Of a stretch of DNA of 64,000 bases, positions 28,843 to 39,793 are shown in pieces (position 1 is the first letter of the stretch; each line of letters opens with the position of its first letter). The stretch is taken from contig NC_087062.1 of NCBI RefSeq assembly GCF_963678635.1, positions 96,461,705-96,525,704 on the forward strand, read 5' to 3'. The notes below the pieces were generated by a model. The model saw only the letters and a program-made list of their open reading frames with translations, was not told where the DNA came from and searched no databases. The translations under genes were made by a program, and so were the position numbers. This DNA is from Symsagittifera roscoffensis (Eukaryota; Xenacoelomorpha; Acoela; Convolutidae).

Positions 28843-29594
28843 TAGTTTATAGCATACCTTATCATTTTTCCCGCTCGACCGCATATCCTATATTAACCAT
28901 GTTTAAGCGCGTGTTTATACCGGACGGGTTCTAATAGAACCTTTATAGAACCTTCTAATAGAAACTTTCTATTGCCGACTAATTCGGCTTAATTTGCGAG
29001 TCCGTTATTTATATTCACCCTCTACTGTATGTAGAACAGTTTAAGCAAAAACATATATCGAACGAATTACAGAATATATGTTTTTTGAAGTGAGACGCTG
29101 ACCTGGACATTTTTTTGTCCAACAGGACCTGGTTAGATGACATTTTTAAAGTGTGGCCACCCTGTGAGAGGTGACTACGCCTAAGAAGATATTGTTAAAA
29201 GAGCTATGAGGGTTCTTTATGAAAACTTTTCTTCTTTTGTTATTCTTTTTTGATGTTTACTGCCTTTCGACACTGCCTTGTGAGTCAAAAGTTGTGACTT
29301 TACTGATCTTGCAGTAGCAAATATATTTGCATGTAATTTGTACGCCTCTGGAAGGTTTTTTCCAATTAGAGGTTTCCTTCCCAAAAAAAAACTATCATGA
29401 GTATTTCACGTGTTTGCGCAAGTTCAGTTTCCGATTTACCGACTGAGTGGCCTTATTTCTCGTGATTTTCAGTGGAAATATACCGATTTTGTCCTGATTA
29501 AAAAAAACGTTGTCCTGATTTTCCCCAAAAATCCGCTACGAGGTCTGTCCATGTTATCCTCTCGGATACTACCCCTGATTGAGTTTTCCTTCAG
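28843..29594. other. RPL23-EEFSEC intergenic region, copy A
   Basis: About 750 bp without a gene. It contains the outer end of a CAGGGTGGCCAC-type element (reverse form at 29,153-29,164), several polypurine or poly-A runs, and ends with a pyrimidine tract and acceptor (TTTTCCTTCAG at 29,584-29,594) that lies 6 nt before the EEFSEC ATG. Confidence 0.5.
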
Positions 29595-29600
29595 ACAAGT

Positions 29601-32600
29601 ATGATCAACGTGAACATCGGTGTTCTGGGTCATGTCGATGCAGGAAAGACATCCCTGTGCAAACTGTTGAGCACAACTGCCTCCACCGCTTGTTTCGACA
29701 AAAATCCGCAGAGCCAAGAAAGAGGCATTACGTTGGATTTGGGATTTTCTGCTTTTGAGATGGACTTAGGAGATGAAACGGTAAGTTCTGATGGTAAAGG
29801 ACAGACAGTGTTTAGACGCGTCATGAAAAACTTGAAAATTTTATGATTTTTTTTATTTCGTCATGAAGAATCATTTCCGATTTGTCACGAAATGTCATGA
29901 AATTTGTCACTACCAACCGTATAAACCCTGAAGGACTATCAAAGTTTGCGTTTGTGACTTTAAGATGTTGCTTCCCAGGTGCAAGTGACTCTGGTAGATT
30001 GTCCGGGCCATGCGTCCCTCATCCGGACGATCATTGGAGGAGCAAATATCATTGATATGATGATCCTCGTAGTCGATGCTACTAAGGCAGGGTTTATACG
30101 CGTCATAAAAAACCTGAAATGTCATAAAATTGTGGATAAAGTTTCCCCAGCCTGAAAGTTTCAGAGAGCGATGAATGATAATGACATATTTTCTTACTTT
30201 TGTAAAAATCGGATTTCGAATTTTTGAATTTTCCGATACATTTTTGTCTTTCTCCAACTCGTGAATAACGAACCCCCCCACGGTCGCTTGTTCGTTTACT
30301 TGATATCCTCATTCACCCTCAAAAAAATGTCATCTCCGGTTTGTCATTAAATTCGTGACTTTAACAACCGTATAAACCCTGTAAGGGTATTCAAACTCAA
30401 ACTGCTGAGTGTATCGTTATTGCCGAAATTCTGAAGCAAAGCAAAGAAAGCTTACCCGTCATTGTAGCAGTTAACAAAACTGACCTTTTCCCAGACCAAG
30501 ACAAGTAAATCTGTTGCATGATCAGGGTGGCCCACGGTAACATGGAGTGACATGAAAGTTAAAAGTTCGTAAGGTAGTTCTTTTCTGAGATGAGATCGTA
30601 TGCAGGGTGGCCACGCTGTCATGGCCAAAATCATGACCTACGAGACATGTCATTTCGTTTTTTTACAAATGGCCAAACTGTTACTGTCGTTTAAAGAAGT
30701 AAAAAGAGTATTTCATTACAAGGACTCTGTGAATAATGAAAGTCGGTTTTTCGCCAAAACCAAAATTTGTGATCCATTGAGAAAAAAAATAAACCTCGCT
30801 ACCTACCCTCATTTGTGCGTGGTTTCTTGTTCATTTCACGATTTTGGCATGGCCAACGGTTGAGAAATGTCATGGCTGTCATGCTAATTCCTGTTTGATT
30901 TATTAAACAGGTCTTATGAAAAAGTGTTTTTTTTTGTTTTTTTTGAGACGCTTTCAGCCTTTTTTTACATACCCGAAAAACTACCCTGGCTTTTTTTTTC
31001 AAACTGGTCTTAAATGGAAGCCTGGCCACCTACGGTCTTTCTGACGTTAAGCGCTAGTCTTTCCGAAGCTTGTAGCGGTGGGAAATGAGTTCGGAAAATT
31101 ATGAAAAAGTGCTTTTTCGACTGAATATTTATTATATTGAATATTTCTTAAAAAGTACCCATTGGATTTGGATATAAAGCTGCAAAGAACCAGTATCAAC
31201 AATATAAAAAGAGGAAACCGCAGGGCTTGGGTTGCTTATAGCGATGGAAAATGACATCGAAAAATCATCGAAAAGTGCTTTTTCGACAGAATAAGTGCTT
31301 TATTGAATATTTCTCAAAAAGTACCCATTGGATTTGGATATAAAGCTGCAAAGAATCAGTATCAACAATGTGAATGGGGGAAACCGCAGGGCTTGGGTTG
31401 CTTATAGCGATAGGAAATGACATCGAAAAATCATCGAAATGTGCTTTTTGACGAAAAAAATATTGAAAACCAACAGAATGTTTCTGGAGTATAACATTTG
31501 AAAACAAAATCAAACAGGACCCTCCCTGCTTTAGCTGGGCCTCTAGTTTGAATTTCTGATAACGTGGCCAACCTGGTATGGCTGGTACAGTTGCTGATTG
31601 AAATTGTAAAAAAGTCGACGAACCTCGCAGTAAAAACATAGGAAAATGAGAAAAAAACGCATTGACAAAACCTTGAAATTTTGGGAAAATTTCTGCTCCC
31701 CAGCTCCATAGACACTTGAATTTTGAAATTTTTTGACTTGGAAAATGAATTGGATTATAAAAATCTCCAACCCGTGGCCACCCTGATAATCGTGTATAAC
31801 AATGTTACCACTTGTTTTTTTTAGACTCGAAAAAGTTCTCAAAAAGTTGGCTTTGACCTTCAAAGAAACTTCGCTGGGGACGAACGTCACAATGGTTCCT
31901 TTATCATGCAACACCGAAAAAGACAACGATAGCCTGGTGATAATGAAAGAGAAGCTACAGATGTGCATAAGTAATCAGTTGTCGCAGATCAAATGCAGTC
32001 GCCAGAAAAGTGAAAAACAAGACTTTCTTTTTGCTGTCGACCATTGCTTTCAGATAAAAGGTGAATCTGTGCGCCTTCGAATGCATTCACTGATCAACAG
32101 GAATGGGCGATTTTGATCAAGTGATTTTTATCACTGATCAATCATGATTTCAGATTTTAATCGGATTTTATTGAATTATAATCGCGATTTTCATCAATTT
32201 TGTCTTATAATTTAAGCGTTTCGCCCAAATGTGGAGAAAAAACGATTTCGTAGTTCCAAATGAATGTATCTTGATGTCAGACGCAGTATGTGAACAATAA
32301 ATTTATGTAATGGAACCAACAATCTAGCTTGTTTCCCCAAAATTTCACCATTTATTCGTGATTTTTTTTCCTGGTTTTTAGACCTGACTATTCTATTTAA
32401 CAATTCGGGGGAAAAAATTAAAGGTATCGTGTCACAAAATGAAATAAAATCCGATCGATTTGATTCTAAGGAAAAAATCAGATAATAAAACATTCCTGCT
32501 GATCAGTGTTTTTTCTGTTTCTCGCCCGGTTTTCAGTTAGTCAATGACTAATGATTGAGAACTATGTTGAAGACTTAAGTAGGAAAAATGTACGAGTTTT

Positions 32601-33601
32601 TTCACAAGTCTGGGTGTCATTGTTTAGGTCAGGGCACGGTTTTAACCGGAACATGCCTCGCTGGCGAAGTATCTATTAACGACAAAGTCGAGATTGCTAA
32701 CATTTCTCTGGAGAAAAAAATTAAGTCCATACAAGTTTTCAAGAAGCCAGTGAATTCTATCAGACGCGGCGACAGGGCTGGTTTATGTGTGACACAATTC
32801 GATTCGTCTTTGCTAGAGAGAGGCATAGTTTCATTCCCGGGGGTATTAAAGTCTTTACATGCTTGTATAATTGCCTTGAAAAAAGTCCGGTTCTATAAAA
32901 GTGACATATCATCTAATCAGAAGTTTCACATAGTAGCTGGATACGAAGTTGTAATGGGAAAAATCACTCTTTTTTCAAGCTCAGAACAATCTTTTTCTCC
33001 CGATAGCCCATTCGAGTTTCTCTCCAATACCGATGAGCCCACCCCTAATGAGGAGCAAACTGTTTTTGCTTCGATTCAATTCGAGAGACCTGTTTTAGTA
33101 ACCCCCCAAGTTATTTTCATTGGCTCCAAACTTGACTCCGATGTTCACTTCAAGAATTGCCGATTAGCCTTCTATGGGTCTCCTGTGTTTTCACTACACG
33201 AAGAAAATTATGCTACATCAGTTTTACCAAACCTAAAAGTTTTCAAGAAAAAATCGAAAGAAGGTCGAATTGAGCGGATATTTTCGGATGATGTGGTTAT
33301 ATGTAAACACTTGCTCAAGAAAGAAAGTAGCATCGAGAAGTTTATACATTTAAAAGTGGTTTTTTCTACTGGCCATGAGGGTGTTATAATCGGGACATTT
33401 GGGCAAGGTGGTAAAGTTAAAGTTCAAATCAAAGGCGGTGTTTCGGAAAAGATAAAAGTTGCTTATCCTACGAAAAAGGGTAGAAAACAGCAGGGCGATG
33501 GTCCCATTGATGACGAATCAGAAGTAAAAGAAGATGCCATCAAAGTTGTTTTGAACTTGAAAAAGTTCATTTTTACAACACAATCCAAAATTGTACAATA
33601 A
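29601..33601 (+). CDS. EEFSEC: Selenocysteine-specific elongation factor EEFSEC, copy A (intact)
   Basis: Exons 29,601-29,780; 29,979-30,086; 30,386-30,504; 31,825-32,060; 32,628-33,601 join in frame to 538 aa (human protein 596 aa). EEFSEC brings Sec-tRNA to UGA codons with a SECIS element. GTPase motifs are clear: GHVDAGKT at residues 10-17, DCPGH at 67-71 and NKTD at 126-129. GQGTVLTGT marks domain 2 and the C-terminal domain 4 follows without stop. Introns 1, 3 and 4 are GT-AG. Intron 2 is a transposon with GC-AG ends (see 30,088). A GTP-binding sequence with every motif intact suggests a working gene. The stop codon overlaps an AATAAA signal at 33,599-33,604, and the SORD ATG is only 95 bases beyond the stop. 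One change (His in STGHEGV where copy B has Asp) may be a private substitution. Confidence 0.95.
29802..29930. mobile_element. TIR element in EEFSEC intron 1 (copy A)
   Basis: A 129-bp element of the CAGGGTTTATACG family: left end CAGTGTTTAGACGCGTCATG (after a CAGA extension), right end ACCGTATAAACCCTG. AAGGA flanks it on both sides (29,797-29,801 and 29,931-29,935), a 5-bp duplication. It sits inside a pre-existing GT-AG intron. Confidence 0.75.
30088..30381. mobile_element. TIR element forming a GC-AG intron in EEFSEC (copy A)
   Basis: A 294-bp element with inverted ends CAGGGTTTATACG and CGTATAAACCCTG and no coding capacity, flanked by TAAGG at 30,083-30,087 and 30,382-30,386. It interrupts the codons for TKG of the GTPase domain. 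Splicing from AAG/GC (30,086/30,087) to TAAG/G (30,385/30,386) removes it together with one target copy and restores exactly the reading D-A-T-K-G-I-Q-T found in the family. The GC donor is formed by the last G of the target copy plus the first C of the element, and the acceptor AG is in the other target copy. Copy B carries the same insertion. Confidence 0.85.
30603..31575. mobile_element. Nested TIR element with perfect 5-bp GTATG target copy (copy A)
   Basis: Left end CAGGGTGGCCACGCTGTC, right end ACGTGGCCAACCTG; GTATG at 30,598-30,602 and 31,576-31,580. It is 973 bp and carries an internal 166-bp tandem repeat but no coding frame, so it is non-autonomous. A 5-bp target copy with CAGGG ends would fit the hAT5 group, but the superfamily is not settled. 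Confidence 0.75.
31075..31465. repeat. 166-bp tandem repeat, 2 full units plus part (copy A)
   Basis: Units start at 31,075, 31,241 and 31,407 (partial). Copy B has an extra, more diverged 174-bp unit in front. It is inside the nested TIR element. Confidence 0.9.
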
Positions 33602-33691
33602 ATTGTTGCATATATATATATGTATGTATATGTTTTGTCTGTTCCGGCATCGTGGCCACCATGTCTCATATTTGAGTCATCATCGTTTCAG
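33602..33691. promoter_or_regulatory. Short EEFSEC-SORD intercistronic region with acceptor (copy A)
   Basis: Only about 95 bp separate the EEFSEC stop from the SORD ATG. The stretch holds an AATAAA overlapping the stop, an alternating TATATATATA/TGTATGTATA run, a GTGGCCACCATG word and a TCATCGTTTCAG acceptor whose AG ends at 33,691, 5 nt before the ATG. Such close spacing with an acceptor is what an SL trans-spliced operon looks like, and no upstream non-coding exon with a donor fits in the gap. Confidence 0.5.
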
Positions 33692-33696
33692 TAGTG

Positions 33697-35587
33697 ATGG
33701 GTTGTTCCGACAACTTGTCAGCAGTTCTGAAATCCGCCAAAACACCAGATCAAGTTCAGATCCGAATGTATTCTGTGGGTATTTGCGGATCGGATGTCCA
33801 TTATTGGCAACATATGCGCATCGGTGATACATATGTAGTCCCTGAACCTATGATCCTCGGCAGGATGGATGAATTTTTAATCATTTGATAAATTAATTAT
33901 CTACTTTTTTGCATCAAATCCCAACCAGGGCTCATGGCATTTGTTGAAAGTAATCAAATTGGAAAATGTTTTTGCAATCTCATGGAAAATCATGGGATTT
34001 TGCTGATATTTGTCAAATTTGCGCTTCAATTTCGTCGATTGGTCATCTTTTTCTTTGCTTTTGTCAGAAAATTGATGCACCTAGTGTCAAGTTTGACCCG
34101 AGCGTGAAAATTCAAATTATATTTCTGAGTTTCCATTTTAAAGTCTTTACTTGTGACATTTTTTGTAACGATGAGCTGAAAAAGACAAAAGAATTGATAA
34201 AGCTCATGGAAAAAAGTATGTGCTTGAAGCTGACCGTGATTCAGTTGATGTTTCCTTTGTTGATCGAGCTGCGAAAAAATTGAGGAATCATTTGTTTTTT
34301 GAGCTTTTTTACCGCTGTCTAAAAGTGTCTTTTTACAAAGCAAAATTATTTTAAGTTACTTTTTGGCATCTTTTTGCGGATACTCAGAAGTTATCTTTTT
34401 TTTCTCAGCCAAGTGGCCACCCTGAGTCAAACCGATTAAGCTATTTTTGTAAAACGTAATGAGTTACACGTAACAAGCATAACATAACATTTTCTTCAAA
34501 ATACGTAGTATTAAACTTTGAAAAAATGTTTTTTTATCAAACACGAGTCAACTGGGACAAAACTCTGTATCTATTTTCTTAATTAATTAGGTATATCGCT
34601 GAATTGGAACCCAAAAAAATCTCCATTAAAACACATAAAATATTTTTGCGTATGTGAAAATAGTTTAAATACCTGTTCAATTTGTTTCTGATTTTTCTTT
34701 GTTAGGTTTTTTTAACACGCATTTTTGACTAATAAAAGCAGGAACAGGTATTACTTACAACACACATTTGGTTATGGGCTGCCAGCACAGTGTTCAAAAA
34801 GTGGTATGGGTTTGGGAATATATTCCTTGATGACATAGTTTTGCTCGATTATTCTAAAAATTATGAATTTTTCCCTAAAATTATACCGTTTACTCTGCAA
34901 TTTGAAACGCTAGGTTTTTTCTGGTTTTAAATTTTCATCCATTCTGCTCACGTGACCAGGTCATGAGTCATCAGGGACTGTGACTAAACTAGGAGAGGGT
35001 GTGACTAATCTCTCTGTGGGTGACAAAGTGGCGATTGAACCCGGAGTTCCCTGCGCACACTGTAGCTTCTGCAAAGCTGGTAGAGTGGCTTTCATTAGCG
35101 TAGTTTCGAATCTCGCCGGTCTCTCATTTTTTTTGCTTTAAAATTTCTGTTAAAACTTGTGAGATTTTCAGATTTTAGGGTTTTGTTGAAGCCCATGAGA
35201 GCTATGAGTTTTCTAAAATTAGAATTTTTTTTTCTCGTGATGAACCGAATTGTTTCAAATGCGTCTTGAAACTTTTCAAAAACTTGCTTTCACAAATGTA
35301 AACGCGTGGTTTCCCTCATAGAGACGAGTGAATAATATTTTCCTTTGTGTATGCAAAAAATCAATCGTAGCCACTCTCCCTTCCCCCAGGGACGTACAAC
35401 TTGTGTCCGGACGTTGCTTTCCTGGCTACACCCCCATCCACGGGTCCCTCCGTCGTTTTCACTGCCATGCAGCTTCTTTCTGCTACAAACTCCCGGATTC
35501 TGTCAGTCTTGAAGAAGGCGCTTTGCTAGAACCGTTAGCTGTGGCAGTTCACGCGTGCCGAAGAGCTCATATCACTGCGGGAGACAG
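33697..35587 (+). pseudogene. SORD: Sorbitol dehydrogenase-like gene, copy A, truncated and frameshifted
   Basis: Exon 1 (33,697-33,859), exon 2 (34,960-35,079) and exon 3 (35,390-35,587) match copy B, but exon 1 has lost 36 nt (12 codons covering the region of residues 17-30), exon 3 has lost one C in the CTACACCCCC run near 35,430, shifting the frame, and the duplication breakpoint removes all exons for the NAD-binding half. The gene cannot make an enzyme. Confidence 0.9.
33860..34959. other. SORD intron 1 (copy A), repeat-rich
   Basis: A 1.1-kb intron that, from the protein match, must start with GC (CTCG/GCAGGA) and end with ACCAG. It contains a CAGGGCTCATGG word at about 33,927 and the outward end GTGGCCACCCTG at 34,413-34,424. 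No genes. Confidence 0.5.
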
Positions 35588-36544
35588 GCACGGCTCCGAT
35601 AATTTAGGAAAAATATATAACATATTATTGGAGAAAAGCGTAAAACTTCAACCGAAAAACGTCAGTCTCCACTTGATCCCGGCCAAGTACATGAAATTTG
35701 ATCACTACTTCTTGTGAAGTGAGGACGGGTTATGGTTTGGGCCTTTTTACTTGTCAGCTCAAGGTTTTGGGGCGGTGCGAAGTGAATTGCAGTCTAAGTT
35801 TGGTCTACGTTGAGTAGACCAGTCGATGAGAGGCGATCCCCAGAGGTAACCATGCAAGGGACAAAAGTGCTGCCGGAAGACACATGCGTTATCATAGTAG
35901 CAGTGACGCAATCACAAAACCGCTTCTTGAACAGCTTGACTATAGTGAATTTTTGCGTAAACTCAGCAACTAGTGTATCCTACCGCGAACTGAAACGAGT
36001 TTCTGTTTTAGCGCAACATCAAGTGAGCTTCCTGGTCAATAGGATGCGGAATCCGGGGTTACTGAGTGATCTGCATGCTTTTTGATTGCTTCACTGGGTA
36101 GGAGAACCGTCCCTATAAAGACACGGAAAACACAACTAGTCGCCTGAGCTCATGTTACTCGTTCGCCGAATCACGTCGGGACTCCACACGAAGTTTTTCT
36201 GAGTTTTTCACATTTTTATGGGTGCACGCCATATGCGTAAACATTGTTTCAAACATGAACATGAATAACCAATTGCTGAAACACCGTGCCTTCCAGAAAC
36301 TCAATATTCACATTTTGCAGTCGACTGTTATATGCATATGCTGTTATTATTTTCCGAACTTTTCTCGTGACCATGTAGTTTTGTTAAAACGAATTTGCAA
36401 ATCTACAAAGTCTGAGCTGTTCTGAAATTGCAGCTGTGTGTCCACCAGTTGACTCTTTCAGTAGACTCAACTAGGCTCATTCATAATTAGTCTCACACCG
36501 AACCCGAGGCAATGGTAATCCTAGTGTGAACATACCATAACTGA

Positions 36545-36556
36545 CTCTTTCATCAT
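36545..36556 (+). promoter_or_regulatory. Candidate 5'TOP start and first exon of RPL23 (copy B)
   Basis: Same CTCTTTCATCAT plus GTAAGT donor as in copy A, 9187 bases to the right. No difference seen. Confidence 0.5.
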
Positions 36557-36945
36557 GTAAGTATCGTATTTTACGCGTTGTTCCAGTTTGCTTCTATCCA
36601 GTTCGATAATCTCGTGCATATTAGGTCCGGGTTTGGTTTGTGAGCTCGTATTGAACACTATCTGATCAATCAGTTTTCTGATCTTGTTCTCGACAAGCTT
36701 TGAACATAACGTTCTCTCAAAACTCAGGCTCGAAACAGTAAATACATGTACATGATTTATATAAATTGCTGGGTTATAGTTTTCCTGACACTAAATCCCA
36801 AGTTCTGACCCGAGTGCGGCAGTTTTAAAGTTGTGTGTGAGACTGATTTCTTATATTTTGCGCATCGGGTTATTGCAACGAATAAACTACGGCCAATTGG
36901 TTGTTTTTTTAAAATTACGTTTCATTTTACTGTTTTTTTCAGAGT

Positions 36946-37704
36946 ATGTCGCGACGAGGAAAGGGAGGTGGAGGTTGTAAGTTCAGGATCTCTCTCGGTC
37001 TCCCGGTAGGAGCAGTCATCAACTGTGCGGACAACACCGGTGCGAAGAACTTGTACATCATCTCTGTGAAGCGAGTCACTGGAAGACTTAACAGGTATGG
37101 CGAGAGCGTGCTAGGTATGTGTCATAAGTGCTGGAAGAAATACAGTAGAGGGTGGATATAACGGTTTTGTTTATAACGAACTGACTCGTAAAACGAGCCG
37201 AAAGTACCACTTCTACATTCTCATCAATTGTTCCATGTTCCAGCTCGTTTTTATAAAAAAAATACGAGTTTATTAATCAACGCACAAATTCAGAACAAAT
37301 TTTGGGTTCGTTTTATCCACCCTTCACTTTAATTGTGCTGAGTAAGTAAAGGTCTACGCTTAAATTTACGAGATTTCAAGAGATTTCTTTGCTATCTCAC
37401 GCCTTAATTTTGTCTTTTTTTGAACCTCTATAGGTTGCCAGCCGCTGGATGCGGTGACATGGTGATGGCCACGGTGAAGAAAGGCAAGCCAGAACTGAGG
37501 AAGAAAGTCATGCCGGCAGTTGTGATCAGACAGAGGAAGCCCTACAGACGCAAGGACGGTGTGTTCATCTACTTCGAGGACAACGCTGGAGTCATTGTCA
37601 ATGTAAAGGGAGAGATGAAAGGATCTGCCATCACTGGACCGGTTGCCAAGGAGTGCGCTGACCTGTGGCCTAAAATCAGTTCTAATGCTTCCTCTGTCGC
37701 ATAA
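36946..37704 (+). CDS. RPL23: Ribosomal protein uL14 (RPL23), copy B
   Basis: Exons 36,946-37,094 and 37,434-37,704 encode the same 139 residues as copy A with the same splice sites. Upstream and intron sequences are also unchanged by eye, so both copies are likely expressed. Unlike EEFSEC and SORD, neither copy shows decay, which could reflect recent age, gene conversion or selection for dosage. Confidence 0.97.
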
Positions 37705-37763
37705 TTGATTTTTCCCTCATTCAATTTTTCTGTTTGTCTATTTTTGGGTATAAGAGCTATTAA

Positions 37764-37785
37764 AATGCATTACATGTAATGCATT
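37764..37785. terminator. 22-bp palindrome 3' of RPL23 (copy B)
   Basis: Identical to the palindrome at 28,577 in copy A. Confidence 0.4.
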
Positions 37786-37932
37786 GTAATGTACATGTAA
37801 CATTTAACAAAATTCCTTTGTCAGTTGTGCAACGACCTTTCAAAAACAGTAGGAAGCGTATCTAACGAAACCCAGGTTACACGAAAAAACTTTCGTTTTA
37901 CACGCTTTACGTTGTGTAAAAGTTTCGCTGTA

Positions 37933-38029
37933 CAGTGGAGTGTGGGTATAACGAAAGCGGATATGACGAAAGTTTTTCGGGCCCCTTGACTCAAAGGACT
38001 CGGAGTTTCGTTATATCCGCTTTATACTG
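37933..38029. mobile_element. Short pogo/Tigger-like MITE (copy B)
   Basis: Copy of the 97-bp element at 28,746, with a few substitutions (for example GTGGGTATAACG for GTGGATATAACG). Confidence 0.7.
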
Positions 38030-38783
38030 TAGTTTATAGCATACCTTATCATTTTTCCCGCTCGACCGCATATCCTATATTAACCATGTTTAAGCGCGTG
38101 TTTATACCGGACGGGTTCTAATAGAACCTTTATAGAACCTTCTAATAGAAACTTTCTATTGCCGACTAATTCGGCTTAATTTGCGAGTCCGTTATTTATA
38201 TTCACCCTCTACTGTATGTAGAACAGTTTAAGCAAAAACATATATCGAACGAATTACAGAATATATGTTTTTTGAAGTGAGACGCTGACCTGGACATTTT
38301 TTTGTCCTACAGGACCTGGTTAGATGACATTTTTAAAGTGTGGCCACCCTGTGAGAGGTGACTACGCCTAAGAAGATATTGTTAAAAGAGCTATGAGGGT
38401 TCTTTATGAAAACTTTTCTTCTTTTGTTATTCTTTTTTGATGTTTACTGCCTTTCGACACTGCCTTGTGAGTCAAAAGTTGTGACTTTACTGATCTTGCA
38501 GTAGCAAATATATTTGCATGTAATTTGTACGCCTCTGGAAGGTTTTTTTCCAATTAGAGGTTTCCTTCCCAAAAAAAAACTATCATGAGTATTTCACGTG
38601 TTTGCGCAAGTTCAGTTTCCGATTTACCGACTGAGTGGCCTTATTTCTCGTGATTTTCAGTGGAAATATACCGATTTTGTCCTGATTAAAAAAAAACGTT
38701 GTCCTGATTTTCCCCAAAAATCCGCTACGAGGTCTGTCCATGTTATCCTCTCGGATACTACCTCTGATTGAGTTTTCCTTCAG
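38030..38783. other. RPL23-EEFSEC intergenic region, copy B
   Basis: Counterpart of 28,843-29,594. No gene. Small differences in homopolymer length from copy A. Confidence 0.5.
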
Positions 38784-39275
38784 ACAAGTATGATCAACGT
38801 GAACATCGGTGTTCTGGGTCATGTCGATGCAGGAAAGACATCCCTGTGCAAACTGTTGAGCACAACTGCCTCCACCGCTTGTTTCGACAAAAATCCGCAG
38901 AGCCAAGAAAGAGGCATTACGTTGGATTTGGGATTTTCTGCTTTTGAGATGGACTTAGGAGATGAAACGGTAAGTTCTGATGGTAAAGGACAGACAGTGT
39001 TTAGACGCGTCATGAAAAACTTGAAAATTTTATGATTTTTTTTATTTCGTCATGAAGAATCATTTCCGATTTGTCACGAAATGTCATGAAATTTGTCACT
39101 ACCAACCGTATAAACCCTGAAGGACTATCAAAGTTTGCGTTTGTGACTTTAAGATGTTGCTTCCCAGGTGCAAGTGACTCTGGTAGATTGTCCGGGCCAT
39201 GCGTCCCTCATCCGGACGATCATTGGAGGAGCAAATATCATTGATATGATGATCCTCGTAATCGATGCTCTAAGG

Positions 39276-39572
39276 CAGGGTTTATACGCGTCATAAAAAA
39301 CCTGAAATGTCATAAAATTGTGGATAAAGTTTCCCCAGCCTGAAAGTTTCAGAGAGCGATGAATGATAATGACATATTTTCTTACTTTTGTAAAAATCGG
39401 ATTTCGAATTTTTGAATTTTCCGATACATTTTTGTCTTTCTCCAACTCGTGAATAACGAACCCCCCCCCCACGGTCGCTTGTTCGTTTACTTGATATCCT
39501 CTTTCACCCTCAAAAAAATGTCATCTCCGGTTTGTCATTAAATTCGTGACTTTAACAACCGTATAAACCCTG
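39276..39572. mobile_element. TIR element forming the EEFSEC intron 2 (copy B)
   Basis: Same insertion as 30,088-30,381, with TAAGG on both sides (39,271-39,275 and 39,573-39,577). It predates the duplication. Confidence 0.85.
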
Positions 39573-39793
39573 TAAGGGTATTCAAACTCAAACTGCTGAG
39601 TGTATCGTTATTGCCGAAATTCTGAAGCAAAGCAAAGAAAGCTTACCCGTCATTGTAGCAGTTAACAAAACTGACCTTTTCCCAGACCAAGTCAAGTAAA
39701 TCTGTTGCATGATCAGGGTGGCCCACGGTAACATGGAGTGACATGAAAGTTAAAAGTTCGTAAGGTAGTTCTTTTCTGAGATGAGATCGTATG

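Larger units (their letters stand above)
30523..31785. mobile_element. Outer CAGGGTGGCCAC-type element in EEFSEC intron 3 (copy A)
   Basis: Left end CAGGGTGGCCCACGG, right end CCGTGGCCACCCTG; flanks ATGAT and ATAAT are a likely 5-bp target copy with one change. It fills most of the 1320-bp intron. A second element is nested in it at 30,603. No transposase ORF is visible. Confidence 0.65.
26477..35663 (+). repeat. Tandem duplication, copy A (9187 bp)
   Basis: The block repeats as copy B from 35,664 at a constant offset of 9187 bases for the first 2 kb and then with small indels. It carries RPL23, EEFSEC and the first three coding exons of SORD. The join at 35,663/35,664 lies just after SORD exon 3. 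The three bases AGT are shared by the left end, the right end and the junction, so the breakpoint has 3-bp microhomology. Copies differ by point changes and length changes that I would put near 1%. Confidence 0.97.

Noticed and set aside
29601-33601. The idea that the TGA stop in the giant element's pol could be read as selenocysteine because EEFSEC is near
   Set aside because: Gene proximity says nothing about decoding; no SECIS-like structure was noticed and other stops in the same frame include TAA.
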